From positions 41,651 to 105,650 of the forward strand of contig OMXE01000011.1 of the NCBI GenBank assembly GCA_900314935.1: a stretch of DNA of 64,000 nt. The letters are read 5' to 3'. Source of the DNA: an uncultured Prevotella sp. (GTDB taxonomy: Bacteria > Bacteroidota > Bacteroidia > Bacteroidales > Bacteroidaceae). Below are positions 7,978-16,604 of this stretch, piece after piece. The notes beneath the pieces are model-generated. The model saw only the letters and a list, made by a program, of their open reading frames with translations. It was not told the DNA's origin and ran no database searches. The position numbers were made by a program, and so were the translations under genes. The stretch's first letter is position 1. Each line of letters opens with the position of its first letter.

Positions 7978-7986
7978 TACCTTTGC
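7978..7986 (+). promoter_or_regulatory. -7 element of rpsP
   Basis: TACCTTTGC, 66 bp upstream of the ATG. A small inverted repeat (CTACTTT 7956-7962 / AAAGTAG 7971-7977) lies directly upstream of it. Confidence 0.6.
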
Positions 7987-8028
7987 AGCCGCTATCACGA
8001 GATGGTAGCATGAGATTCAAATTTATCA

Positions 8029-8049
8029 CATTAAACATTAAACATTCAA
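8029..8049 (+). repeat. 7-bp repeat in the rpsP leader
   Basis: CATTAAA, CATTAAA, CATTCAA immediately before the rpsP ATG at 8052. Confidence 0.6.
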
Positions 8050-8051
8050 TT

Positions 8052-8588
8052 ATGGCAACAAAAATCAGATTGCAGCGCGGCGGTCGCAAAGGCTATGCTT
8101 TCTACAGCATCGTGATCGCAGATGCAAGAGCACCACGAGATGGTAGATTTACTGAGAAGATTGGTACTTACAATCCTAACACCAATCCCGCCACAGTAGA
8201 TTTGAATTTCGACCGTGCACTCTACTGGGTAGAGGTAGGCGCACAGCCTACAGACACCGTTCGTACTATCCTGAAGAAGGAAGGTGTTTATATGATGAAG
8301 CATCTCCGCACAGGTGTGAAGAAGGGTGCTTTCGATGAAGCAGCTGCTCAGAAGAAGTTCGATGCATGGAAAGAAGAGAAGTTAAAGGGTTTCGATGCTA
8401 TCCGTCAGCAGGATGCTAAAGCTAAGAAGGATGCTGCTGCTAAGGAGCTCGAGGCTGAGAAGAAGATTAACGAGGCTATTGCCCAGAAGGTGGCTGAGAA
8501 GAAGGCCGCTGCTGCTGCCGCTCAGGCAGAGGCAGAAGCTCCTGCAGAGGAAGCCGCTCCCGCTGAGGAGGCACCCGCAGAGGCTTAA
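8052..8588 (+). CDS. rpsP: 30S ribosomal protein S16 with long C-terminal extension
   Basis: The first 80 or so residues ([20 protein letters not shown]..., [26 protein letters not shown]) are a clear S16. The remaining ~95 residues form a Lys/Ala/Glu-rich, probably helical tail ending in repeats of Ala/Pro/Glu. Extended S16 occurs in Bacteroidales; its role is not known from sequence. The ATG at 8052 was chosen over an in-frame ATG at 7983 because S16 begins with MATKI and the earlier codon overlaps the promoter. Monocistronic: own promoter and terminator. Confidence 0.93.
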   Translation: MATKIRLQRGGRKGYAFYSIVIADARAPRDGRFTEKIGTYNPNTNPATVDLNFDRALYWVEVGAQPTDTVRTILKKEGVYMMKHLRTGVKKGAFDEAAAQKKFDAWKEEKLKGFDAIRQQDAKAKKDAAAKELEAEKKINEAIAQKVAEKKAAAAAAQAEAEAPAEEAAPAEEAPAEA

Positions 8589-8611
8589 TCTTTTTGCAAA
8601 CAGGAAATGAG

Positions 8612-8644
8612 GAGGCAGGCGTTAGCCATGCCTCTTTCTTTTTT
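8612..8644 (+). terminator. Rho-independent terminator of rpsP
   Basis: GAGGCA-GGC-GTTA-GCC-A-TGCCTC hairpin followed by TTTCTTTTTT, 24 bp past the rpsP stop. Confidence 0.9.
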
Positions 8645-8663
8645 CTTGGAATCTTTATTCTTT

Positions 8664-8690
8664 AATCTTTAATCTTTAATCTTTAATCTT
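8664..8690 (+). repeat. 7-bp repeat AATCTTT
   Basis: Three full and one partial copy of AATCTTT directly upstream of the glycosyltransferase start at 8697. Confidence 0.8.
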
Positions 8691-8696
8691 CAAACC

Positions 8697-9854
8697 ATGC
8701 ACATCGTTGAGATCCCTTCTTTCTTCCCGCCTTATGGTGGTGAGTTCTGTTTGGAACAGTCGAAGGCCCTCCGTTCCTTGGGACATGAGGTGCGGATTAT
8801 CAGTAATGTGCAGTTATCCGTAAAAAAGAGTCCGAAAGATTATTTCACATTCCCTTATCGCCGTCATTTCACGGAGATGCAGGGCGTTCCCGTCTATCAG
8901 TCGTATATGCGCGGTCTTCCGCTGATGATCCGGCCCAATGTGCATCGTTGGGTGAAGATCGTCAGACAGATGTTCAAGGGATACGAGAAGCAATATGGTC
9001 GTCCTGATATCCTGCATGCCCATTGTGCCAAATGGGCTGGGTATGCCGCCATGCTGATTGGTAAAGAGGAGGGAATACCGTATGTGGTGACCGAGCATTT
9101 GTCGTTGATGGCGCTGAAGGAAGAATTCGGAGAAGATACCGCCAACGCATGGCAGATCCCTTTGCTGCGCACGGTATATGAGCATGCAGAACGGGTGATT
9201 CCTGTTGCTGAGGAAGTGGTGGATGATCTTTCCCCCTTATTTGGAAAGGATTACCGGTGGACGGCCATTTCGAACATGATTGATGTGGATTTCTTCTCCT
9301 ATCGTCGTCGCGAAGACAAGAATAACCGTCCGTTCCGTTTCGTCTGTCTTGGGAAATATGTGCGTCGCAAGGGATATGATGTCCTGTTCAAGTCCTTCCA
9401 GCAGGTCCATAACCAGCATCCGCAAACTGAATTGTATGTTGCTGGTGAAGGAACAGATGGAAACGCATGTCGCCAGTTGTTCAGTCATCTGTCGTGTGCC
9501 CCTCATATCCATCCTTGTGGGAACCTTGACAAACAGGCCGTCAGGGAGCTGCTGTACCAGAGTGATGCCTTGGTTCTGGCCACCCGCGATGAGACCCAAG
9601 GTCTGGTGTTGCTGGAGGCCATGAGTACGGGTATTCCAGTGGTCACGACGGAGGCCGTACCCCAGAACGTCAGGATTGACAAGGGCTGTTTCGTTGCACC
9701 TATAGACGATGCTGAAGCGATTGCTGATAAGATGTGTGAGGTGATGCAGCTCACTGATGGGGAAGGGGAGCTCTTCTCAAAGATTGTTTCCGAGAAGGTG
9801 TCGCCCCAAGTGATTGCTGCCCAGTTGGAAACGGTGTTGCGGGATTGTATGTAA
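8697..9854 (+). CDS. Glycosyltransferase family 4
   Basis: 385 residues, GT-B fold. The N-terminal half begins MHIVEIPSFFPPYGGEFC and has the HAHCAKWAG acceptor-side segment; the C-terminal half has FVCLGKYVRRKGYDVL and the EX7E nucleotide-sugar motif in DETQGLVLLEAM. Likely transfers a hexose from an activated sugar to a surface glycan or exopolysaccharide. It ends two bases from a convergent glycosyltransferase gene. The cluster also contains a GT2 and a flippase. Confidence 0.85.
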   Translation: MHIVEIPSFFPPYGGEFCLEQSKALRSLGHEVRIISNVQLSVKKSPKDYFTFPYRRHFTEMQGVPVYQSYMRGLPLMIRPNVHRWVKIVRQMFKGYEKQYGRPDILHAHCAKWAGYAAMLIGKEEGIPYVVTEHLSLMALKEEFGEDTANAWQIPLLRTVYEHAERVIPVAEEVVDDLSPLFGKDYRWTAISNMIDVDFFSYRRREDKNNRPFRFVCLGKYVRRKGYDVLFKSFQQVHNQHPQTELYVAGEGTDGNACRQLFSHLSCAPHIHPCGNLDKQAVRELLYQSDALVLATRDETQGLVLLEAMSTGIPVVTTEAVPQNVRIDKGCFVAPIDDAEAIADKMCEVMQLTDGEGELFSKIVSEKVSPQVIAAQLETVLRDCM

Positions 9855-9856
9855 TA

Positions 9857-10963
9857 TTACCGCAACAGCGAACTATAGAACGCCTCGTACTGCTCTGCCA
9901 CTTTCCGGTAGTCGTGATGCCGCCGCACATATTCCACGCTCTGTCGTTTCAGTTCAGGAATACGCTCCGGATGCATAATGAGATTCTCCACTTCTTGTTC
10001 CACACTCTCGGCCGTAGGCAGGACATTGATGATGGGGCGTAGCTCATCCTCATGAAGGATCTCGTAGTTCTCGGGTTCGCCTCCTCCGATGTCGATAATA
10101 CCTTTCGACATAGCCAACAGGGAGTTCATGGAGGGCGTATAGCTGTATAGCTGATCCAGGATGGCATCACTACCGTTCATCATTTGCTGGTATTCGGCAA
10201 AGGGAACGCTTACCGCCTTTACCAGTTCCATCTTGTCGGGATGCCTCTCCAAGACCTTTTCTGCCGCAGGAAGCATGATGTCGGTTCCTTTATAGTCGCT
10301 TCGTTGCGCATCAATACCAATGAATATCCGGGTTTTCGTATGGTCCCTTTCTGTGATGGGCGCCTGTTCCGACGGTATCTCTATGGGCAGGGGAATAAAG
10401 GTTGTCTTCTTAGGGAACAAGGGCTGATAGACCGCCATGTACTCATACAGACAAGCCACGATACCGTCACAGTCGTTGGCAATCATTTTCGTCAGTCGTT
10501 CGTGCGATGTTCCCACCCATACATCGAGTAGTCGGGTGGAGGCGGGATCGGTTCTCACCTCATCGCCTATATTATGGTCGCTATACCTTAGCGGCTTTTT
10601 CTCCATACAGGTCCTGGCCCAGATGGAATCCTCGCCGAAGGCCCCGAGCACCACCTTTTTATTATGTTTGCGCAGGTAGCGGTAGATGGGGAACAGACGC
10701 TCGGGTCTGACATCAAAGAAAATGGGATTAATGAGCTGCACGATATCGTAACCACGAAGCTTGGGCAGGGTGGCCCAGACATGCATCAGGTATCTGATTC
10801 CTTCGAGATGAGAGGAAGAATGTCTGACCAATGAAATATCGCGGGGGTAGTTGCGCCATCCGTTACCGTTGGACACCACCGTCACCTCATGTCCCCGTTC
10901 CTTCAGTCCTTTACCCAAAGTGGCGTGCAGACCGCTGTAATCGTTGAGCAGCAGGATTTTCAT
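9857..10963 (-). CDS. Glycosyltransferase, GT4-like
   Basis: 368 residues beginning MKILLLNDYSGLHATLGKGL, a GT-B N-terminal Rossmann start. The later part has FIGIDAQRSDYKGTDIMLPA and a GGGEPENYE segment typical of weakly conserved GT4 enzymes; the donor-site EX7E is less clear. The ATG at 10963 overlaps the upstream stop as ATGA; an in-frame ATG at 10975 would add four residues. Co-transcribed with the upstream GT2. Probably cytoplasmic, in glycan assembly. Confidence 0.72.
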   Translation of the reverse strand: MKILLLNDYSGLHATLGKGLKERGHEVTVVSNGNGWRNYPRDISLVRHSSSHLEGIRYLMHVWATLPKLRGYDIVQLINPIFFDVRPERLFPIYRYLRKHNKKVVLGAFGEDSIWARTCMEKKPLRYSDHNIGDEVRTDPASTRLLDVWVGTSHERLTKMIANDCDGIVACLYEYMAVYQPLFPKKTTFIPLPIEIPSEQAPITERDHTKTRIFIGIDAQRSDYKGTDIMLPAAEKVLERHPDKMELVKAVSVPFAEYQQMMNGSDAILDQLYSYTPSMNSLLAMSKGIIDIGGGEPENYEILHEDELRPIINVLPTAESVEQEVENLIMHPERIPELKRQSVEYVRRHHDYRKVAEQYEAFYSSLLR

Positions 10964-11925
10964 CTTTCTTTCCATAACAAGGGTAGGATGCGCATGAGGA
11001 TCTTCCGTCCTGTCTTACTGTTGGTCATCTTGCGGAACCATTTGTATTTCTGCGTGTAGTCGCGGGCGGGCAAGGGGAACATCCCACATTTCTGCAATCG
11101 GGTAAGACGCTCTTCCAGCTGCTGCTCACTGTGGGTGAGCATGATGATGTTATAGATATAGTCCATGGTCAACTGGGCCACACGTCGCTGCAGGGCGATC
11201 CTCTCTGACGAAGCGAGGGTGTTGGCCAGGTGATCCAGCTGCATGATGACATATTCGGCATCGTCCAGGCGCTTGATTCTCCATTGGGTATCATCGTTGT
11301 GAACGATGGAATTCTCACGAACACGATAGTAGTAGGCACAAGTGTCGGTACTATATATCGTATCGGCGCGGAGAATGAGCTGGGGGGTGAACTCCTCATC
11401 CTCATGCAGCAACTGGGGCGTGAACCGCAGCTCTCCTAAGGTCTTCCTGCTGAACACATAACCGCAGGCCGATGCCCGCAGGTTGTTGTGATGCATATAC
11501 TCCGTGCCACTGACGGGTCCGTCGAACAGATAAGGGGTGTCAACATCGGTTCCTTCACGGGTGAAATTGAAGATTACCATGTCGGGCGATTCCTTGCGCA
11601 AGATGCTCAGGCAATGTTCGTAGCCACCCTTGATGAGACAGTCGTCGGCATCAATGAACTGAATGTACCGACCCTTGCTGATGTCAACACCCACATTACG
11701 GGCCGTGCTCAGTCCTTGGTTATGCTGGCGCAGGTAGATCACCTCATCGCGGTAGTCGATGATCTCATTCAGTGGGGTGATATCCGACCCGTCGTCAATC
11801 AGGATGATCTCACGCTCTTCCGACTGTAGCGGAAGCTGCATGATACTCCCGATGCACTCATGGAGCATGTCAACGGGCAGGTTGTAATAGGTGATGATGA
11901 AACTCACCAAAGGTGCCTGGTTCAT
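10960..11925 (-). CDS. Glycosyltransferase family 2
   Basis: 321 residues starting MNQAPLVSFIITYYN. GT-A fold with ILIDDGS (UDP-binding), ARNVGVDISKGRYIQFIDADDCL (DXD-like Asp cluster) and an HEDEEF acidic segment. It belongs with cell-surface polysaccharide GT2 enzymes. A longer reading frame begins at 12087, but the start at 11925 fits both the family N-terminus and a near-perfect promoter at 11945-11975, which lies inside the longer frame. Confidence 0.82.
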   Translation of the reverse strand: MNQAPLVSFIITYYNLPVDMLHECIGSIMQLPLQSEEREIILIDDGSDITPLNEIIDYRDEVIYLRQHNQGLSTARNVGVDISKGRYIQFIDADDCLIKGGYEHCLSILRKESPDMVIFNFTREGTDVDTPYLFDGPVSGTEYMHHNNLRASACGYVFSRKTLGELRFTPQLLHEDEEFTPQLILRADTIYSTDTCAYYYRVRENSIVHNDDTQWRIKRLDDAEYVIMQLDHLANTLASSERIALQRRVAQLTMDYIYNIIMLTHSEQQLEERLTRLQKCGMFPLPARDYTQKYKWFRKMTNSKTGRKILMRILPLLWKER

Positions 11926-11944
11926 ATCGTCTTTGCTTTTGCTG

Positions 11945-11975
11945 CAAAGATATAGGAAAATGCTGAGACCACAAA
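11945..11975 (-). promoter_or_regulatory. Promoter of the GT2-GT4 pair
   Basis: On the minus strand TTTG (11972-11975), a 19-nt spacer and TATCTTTG (11945-11952): an exact match to the Bacteroidota housekeeping promoter. Confidence 0.75.
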
Positions 11976-12048
11976 GAAAATGCAAGAAATTCTTGATTCT
12001 TTCTTGGTAGGTTTGTATAATAAATCTCCAATTGATTCGTTTTATTGT

Positions 12049-13497
12049 ATGAGCATGGACAATAATACCAATAGCAGTTACCATCATATCCTGAAATACA
12101 CCAGTCTGTTTGGCAGTATTCAGGCCTTGAACATCTTCATCGGTCTGGTACGAAACAAACTGGTAGCACTGATTCTCGGTCCGGGCGGCATCGGTTTGAT
12201 GTCGCTCTTCAACAGTGCCATTGCTTTATTGTCGAATGCCACCAACTTAGGGATTGCCACCAGCTCGGTCAAGACCTTGTCGGAACTGTATGAAAAAGGT
12301 AATGAAGAGCAGGTGAAGAGACATGTGCGTGTGATTCGTCAATGGGCCTTGGCAACAGCTGTTATCGGCTTTTTCGCATGTGCCCTGGCCGGTCCGCTAC
12401 TCAATAATTTCTCTTTCAGTTGGGGAAACCACGTGAAGCATTTCGTGCTGCTGGCACCTACTGTTGCCATGTTGGCTATCACTGGAGGAGAAACGGCTAT
12501 ATTGAAGTCAGCCAGGCGGTTAAGGAATCTGGCTAAGGTTTCTGTTTGGAACGTGTTCCTGGCTTTGGTCTTCACTACACCCATTATCTATTTCTACGGA
12601 CAGAAGGGTATCATCCCCACCATCACGCTGATTACCTTTACGCAGATGTTGTTGACGATACGCTACTCTCATCGGGTGTTTCCTTGGTCGTTTCATTTTG
12701 AACGAAGCCTGTGGGGTGAAGGACTCCCCATGATCCGTCTGGGAATTGCCTTTGTCGTGGCCGGCATCTTCGGTAGTGGAGCCGACTTCCTGATCCGTGC
12801 CTCTCTGAACAACATCGCTTCGCTGAACATGTTGGGTTTGTACAATGCTGGTTTTATGATGTCGGTGACCTATGCAGGAATGGTCTTCACTTCCATGGAA
12901 ACCGACTATTACCCACGCCTGGCTGCCGTCGGTCATGATATGCATCAGATGAGCAATACGGTGAATCACCAGGTGGAGGTGTCGCTGCTGATGATCTCCC
13001 CGCTGTTGGTGGCCTTCAGTATCGGTGCGCCGATTATCGTACAGCTGTTGTATAGTAAGGAGTTTCTTGACGTGGTACCGATGATACAGATTACCGTTCT
13101 GGCCATGTATCTCCGTGCCATGAAACTACCAGTGGCTTATCTTACCTTGGCCAAGGGCGACTCCTGGTCGTACCTCTTCCTGGAAGCCTACAGTGCCGTG
13201 GTGATGGTCATCGCTGTGGTGGGCGGCTATATGCTGTTCGGACTGCCTGGAACGGGTGCGGGACTGCTGGTTACCGGACTGATTGACATCATTGTGGTCA
13301 ATATCTTCACGCGGTATAAGTACCATTACAAGGTATCTTCCACCGTGTTCCGTTTCGCCAAATACCAGTTGCCGATTGCCTTGGCGGTGTATGCCATTAC
13401 CTGTTGTCTCCATGGCTGGCTGTATTGGGCATCGGGAATCGTCATGGGACTGCTGAGTCTGTGGATTTCTTTCCGACTGTTCCGACAGGCTCGCTGA
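12049..13497 (+). CDS. Wzx-like polysaccharide flippase (MATE/MVF superfamily)
   Basis: About 482 residues, nearly all hydrophobic in roughly 14 membrane segments. The N-terminal LFGSIQALNIFIGLVRNKLV and LGPGGIGLMSLFNSAIAL segments are typical of O-antigen translocases, which flip lipid-linked oligosaccharides across the inner membrane. It is divergent from the two minus-strand glycosyltransferases and probably moves their product. The ATG at 12049 was chosen (ATG at 12055 also possible); an upstream in-frame ATG at 11980 overlaps the divergent promoter. A TAGGTTTGT element at 12008-12016 may be its own -7. Confidence 0.8.
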   Translation: MSMDNNTNSSYHHILKYTSLFGSIQALNIFIGLVRNKLVALILGPGGIGLMSLFNSAIALLSNATNLGIATSSVKTLSELYEKGNEEQVKRHVRVIRQWALATAVIGFFACALAGPLLNNFSFSWGNHVKHFVLLAPTVAMLAITGGETAILKSARRLRNLAKVSVWNVFLALVFTTPIIYFYGQKGIIPTITLITFTQMLLTIRYSHRVFPWSFHFERSLWGEGLPMIRLGIAFVVAGIFGSGADFLIRASLNNIASLNMLGLYNAGFMMSVTYAGMVFTSMETDYYPRLAAVGHDMHQMSNTVNHQVEVSLLMISPLLVAFSIGAPIIVQLLYSKEFLDVVPMIQITVLAMYLRAMKLPVAYLTLAKGDSWSYLFLEAYSAVVMVIAVVGGYMLFGLPGTGAGLLVTGLIDIIVVNIFTRYKYHYKVSSTVFRFAKYQLPIALAVYAITCCLHGWLYWASGIVMGLLSLWISFRLFRQAR

Positions 13498-13527
13498 CAT
13501 TTTTTTCTAATAATTCTTAATAATCAC

Positions 13528-13557
13528 TTGTTTTTCTTTTTTCTTTTGTATCTTTGT
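13528..13557 (+). promoter_or_regulatory. Promoter of nhaD-like gene
   Basis: TTG at 13528-13530, 18 nt, TATCTTTGT at 13549-13557; start codon at 13579. Confidence 0.6.
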
Positions 13558-13578
13558 CGCTAAAACGAGGATTAGGGA

Positions 13579-14925
13579 ATGACGTTGATAATTGTAGCGA
13601 TATTACTCATCGGTTATGTGCTGATAGCAACCAGTAGCATGACGAAGATCAACAAAGCGGCAGCTGCCATCTTTGCTGGTACGGTGGGGTGGGTGCTCTA
13701 TATCTGTTATGGCTCTGACTTCGTGATGAGTCAGCATCCCAGCGAGTATATCGACTTCCTGGGCGGTGCCAATCCTACAAGTGTTGCCGTTAAGGAATAT
13801 ATCTCACAGAACGTCTTCCTGAAGTATGTGGGACGTGGTGCGGAGATTGTCTTGTTCCTTCTGGCTACCATGACCATCGTGGAGGTACTGAACAATAACG
13901 GGTGCTTCGACTTCCTCAAGCAGATGATGCGGACGCGCAAGAGCAAGAAGCTATTGTGGGTGATGACGATGATCACCTTCGTGATCTCTGCCAATCTTGA
14001 TAACCTTACGGTAACCACCATGATGTTGGTGATGATGCACGAGATTGTGCCGAACCGCCGACAGCGCATGATCTATGGCTCGGCCATCGTGATTGCGGCC
14101 AGTTGCGGTGGAGCACTCACGGTGATTGGCGATCCGACGGGTCTGGTGCTCTGGACGAAAGGATCGGTGACGGCTACGAACTTCTCCGTATCTCTGGCCG
14201 TTCCTTGTCTGATATCATGGCTGTTGCCCACCTGGTGGCTGTCACGGATGCTACCCGAGCGGATTGACTCACAGTGGACATCAATGCCCTACCGTGGTGA
14301 CGATACGAACCTGAAGGTGTGGCAGCGCCTGCTGATGTTGATCGTCGGCATTGGCGGTCTGTGGTTCATCCCATCTTTCCGTGCCATCACCAAACTCAGT
14401 CCGTTCCTGGGTGCCTTATGTGTATTGGCCGTTCTGTGGATCGTGAACGAGGTGGTGAACCGTAAGCTGATGAATGTGGAACAGATGATCCAGCGGCGCA
14501 CACCGCGGGTACTTCAATATGGTGTCCTCCAGCTGATGCTCTTTGTGATGGGTATCATCTTGGCGCTGGGCGTGGTACAGGAAACCGGCGCCATTGCCTG
14601 GCTGTCACGACAGTGCAGTCAGTATGTCGATTATGTATGGGTGTTCGGCATCCTGTCGGGAGCCATCAGTACCGTGCTCGACACCTTCGCAACCTCCGTG
14701 AGCTTCTTCTCGCTCTACCCGTCGCTGCCCGAGAACGATATGTTCTATAAGATGGTGGCATACAGTTCGTCGATGGGCGGTAATGTGCTTCTGTTGGGAA
14801 GTGTGAGCGGACTGGCGCTGATGAAGATGGAGAACATTCATATGGGATGGTATCTGAAGAATGTGGGATGGGTGGTAATCCTCTCCTGGATACTGGGCAT
14901 CCTCGCCCTGTGTCTGCTGGGCTGA
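13579..14925 (+). CDS. nhaD: NhaD-type Na+/H+ antiporter
   Basis: 448 residues with about 12 membrane helices. The NLDNLTVTTMMLVMMHEIVP and GGALTVIGDPTGLVLW segments are characteristic of NhaD (ion transporter superfamily), which expels Na+ or Li+ in exchange for protons. Its presence agrees with the sodium economy implied by the Na+-pumping NQR in the same window. Followed after 35 bp by pfkA, possibly as one transcript since no terminator is visible. Confidence 0.85.
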   Translation: MTLIIVAILLIGYVLIATSSMTKINKAAAAIFAGTVGWVLYICYGSDFVMSQHPSEYIDFLGGANPTSVAVKEYISQNVFLKYVGRGAEIVLFLLATMTIVEVLNNNGCFDFLKQMMRTRKSKKLLWVMTMITFVISANLDNLTVTTMMLVMMHEIVPNRRQRMIYGSAIVIAASCGGALTVIGDPTGLVLWTKGSVTATNFSVSLAVPCLISWLLPTWWLSRMLPERIDSQWTSMPYRGDDTNLKVWQRLLMLIVGIGGLWFIPSFRAITKLSPFLGALCVLAVLWIVNEVVNRKLMNVEQMIQRRTPRVLQYGVLQLMLFVMGIILALGVVQETGAIAWLSRQCSQYVDYVWVFGILSGAISTVLDTFATSVSFFSLYPSLPENDMFYKMVAYSSSMGGNVLLLGSVSGLALMKMENIHMGWYLKNVGWVVILSWILGILALCLLG

Positions 14926-14960
14926 TCATCGAAACAAAACATAGTATATATTAAAGGTAT

Positions 14961-15938
14961 ATGGCAAAAATCAAGACGATAGGAGTGATGACCTCTGGTG
15001 GTGACGCTCCAGGAATGAATGCCGCCATCCGTGCGGTGACCCGTGCCGGTATATACAACGGCTTCAAGATCAAAGGTATCTATCGTGGATGGGACGGACT
15101 GATCAATAATGAGATCAAGGAGTTCTCCACCGAGAATGTGAGCGGTATCATCAATATGGGTGGAACGATCCTGAAGACGGCGCGTTCGAAGGACTTCATG
15201 ACAAAGGAAGGTCGGCAGAAAGCCTACGACAATATGGTGAAGAACGGCATTGATGCACTGGTCATCATCGGCGGAAACGGCTCTCTTACGGGTGCCCGTA
15301 TCTTTGCTGAGGAGTTTGATGTGTGCTGTATCGGACTGCCGGGAACCATCGACAACGACCTCTATGGAACGGATTCCACGATTGGCTATGACACAACGAT
15401 GAACACCATCATGGAGTGTGTTGACCGAATCCGTGACACAGCACAGAGTCATGAGCGTATCTTCTTCGTCGAGGTGATGGGGCGCGATGCTGGCTTCCTG
15501 GCACAGAACAGTGCGATTGCCAGTGGTGCTGAGGCTGCCATTATACCGGAGGATTCTACCGATGTGGACCAGTTGGCACGGTTCATGGAGCGTGGTATTC
15601 GTAAGTCGAAGAAGAGCTGCATCGTCATCGTGTCGGAGAGTCCTAAGTGCGGTGCCCTCTACTATGCCGATCGTGTGCGGAAGGAGTTCCCCAACTACGA
15701 TGTGCGTGTTTCCATTTTAGGACATCTGCAGCGAGGCGGTCGTCCTACAGCACACGACCGTATTCTGGCGGGACGTACCGGTGTGGGGGCCATCGAGGCC
15801 ATCCTGCAGGGACAACGAAACGTGATGATTGGTCTGCGTTACAACGAGGTGGTGTATGTTCCATTCTCCGAGGCCATCAGAAGTGACAAGCCGTTTGATA
15901 AGAAACTGATCAAGGTGCTTGATGAGTTAAGCATTTAG
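14961..15938 (+). CDS. pfkA: 6-phosphofructokinase (ATP-type)
   Basis: 325 residues. [17 protein letters not shown] is the nucleotide loop; PGTIDND carries the catalytic Asp; MGRDAGF and GHLQRGG bind fructose 6-phosphate. The residue after IGG is Asn (GGNGS) where E. coli PfkA has Asp (GGDGS), while the next Gly is kept, as in ATP users; PPi enzymes have Asp there and Lys in PKTIDG. ATP is therefore the likely donor, with the Asn worth noting. A separate PPi-dependent paralogue is at 22468. Confidence 0.88.
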   Translation: MAKIKTIGVMTSGGDAPGMNAAIRAVTRAGIYNGFKIKGIYRGWDGLINNEIKEFSTENVSGIINMGGTILKTARSKDFMTKEGRQKAYDNMVKNGIDALVIIGGNGSLTGARIFAEEFDVCCIGLPGTIDNDLYGTDSTIGYDTTMNTIMECVDRIRDTAQSHERIFFVEVMGRDAGFLAQNSAIASGAEAAIIPEDSTDVDQLARFMERGIRKSKKSCIVIVSESPKCGALYYADRVRKEFPNYDVRVSILGHLQRGGRPTAHDRILAGRTGVGAIEAILQGQRNVMIGLRYNEVVYVPFSEAIRSDKPFDKKLIKVLDELSI

Positions 15939-15987
15939 ATAATTGACGATTGATAATAAAAGCTATTTGTACCTAAAACCAAGGATT

Positions 15988-16542
15988 ATGAAGAAAAAGT
16001 TTATTTGCGCCGTTTGTGGATATATCTATGAAGGCGATGCTGCACCTGAGAAGTGCCCGATTTGTAAGGCTCCTGCTTCCAAGTTCTCTGAACTGAAGGA
16101 GGATGGTGATGTTACCTATGCTACCGTTCATCGTATCGGTGACGGCAAACCCGAGGGTGTGAGCGAGGAGATGATTAACGACCTCCGTAACCATTTCAAT
16201 GGGGAGTGCGGTGAGGTTGGTATGTATCTGGCTATGGCTCGTCAGGCTGATCGTGAGGGCTATCCCGAGATTGCTGAGGCTTTCAAGCGTTATGCTTTTG
16301 AGGAGGCCGACCATGCCAGTCGTTTTGCTGAGCTCCTGGGCGAGTGCGTTTGGGATACCAAGACCAATCTGGAGAAACGTGCTGCTGCTGAGGCTGGTGC
16401 ATGCGAGGATAAGTTCCGCATTGCCAAGAATGCCAAGGCTGCCGGCTTTGATGCTATCCACGACACGGTTCATGAAATGGCCAAGGACGAGGCTCGTCAT
16501 GGAGCAGGCTTCGCAGGTTTGCTGAAGCGCTATTTCGGATGA
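15988..16542 (+). CDS. Rubrerythrin with N-terminal rubredoxin domain
   Basis: 184 residues. The rubredoxin domain comes first (Cys7, Cys10, Cys23, Cys26; [10 protein letters not shown] and CPICKAP), followed by the four-helix ferritin-like diiron domain with repeated Glu and ExxH motifs ([18 protein letters not shown]). This reversed order resembles NADH-linked peroxide-reducing rubrerythrins of anaerobes. It likely detoxifies H2O2 in the cytoplasm. The ATG at 15988 gives the normal N-terminus. Strong terminator just downstream. Confidence 0.9.
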   Translation: MKKKFICAVCGYIYEGDAAPEKCPICKAPASKFSELKEDGDVTYATVHRIGDGKPEGVSEEMINDLRNHFNGECGEVGMYLAMARQADREGYPEIAEAFKRYAFEEADHASRFAELLGECVWDTKTNLEKRAAAEAGACEDKFRIAKNAKAAGFDAIHDTVHEMAKDEARHGAGFAGLLKRYFG

Positions 16543-16567
16543 TGAACTGAGTACGTTTACTTAAGAC

Positions 16568-16604
16568 AAAGCCCAGAATGTTGACCAAAAACATTCTGGG
16601 CTTT
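16568..16604. terminator. Bidirectional terminator between rubrerythrin and ygiQ-like gene
   Basis: A perfect 15-bp stem (AAAGCCCAGAATGTT at 16568-16582, its complement at 16590-16604) with A and T runs on both sides. It reaches the stop codon of the minus-strand gene at 16604. Confidence 0.92.

Noticed and set aside
11926-12087. 54-residue N-terminal extension of the minus-strand GT2
   Set aside because: It overlaps an exact promoter and the divergent flippase start; the GT2 fold begins at MNQAPLVSF.
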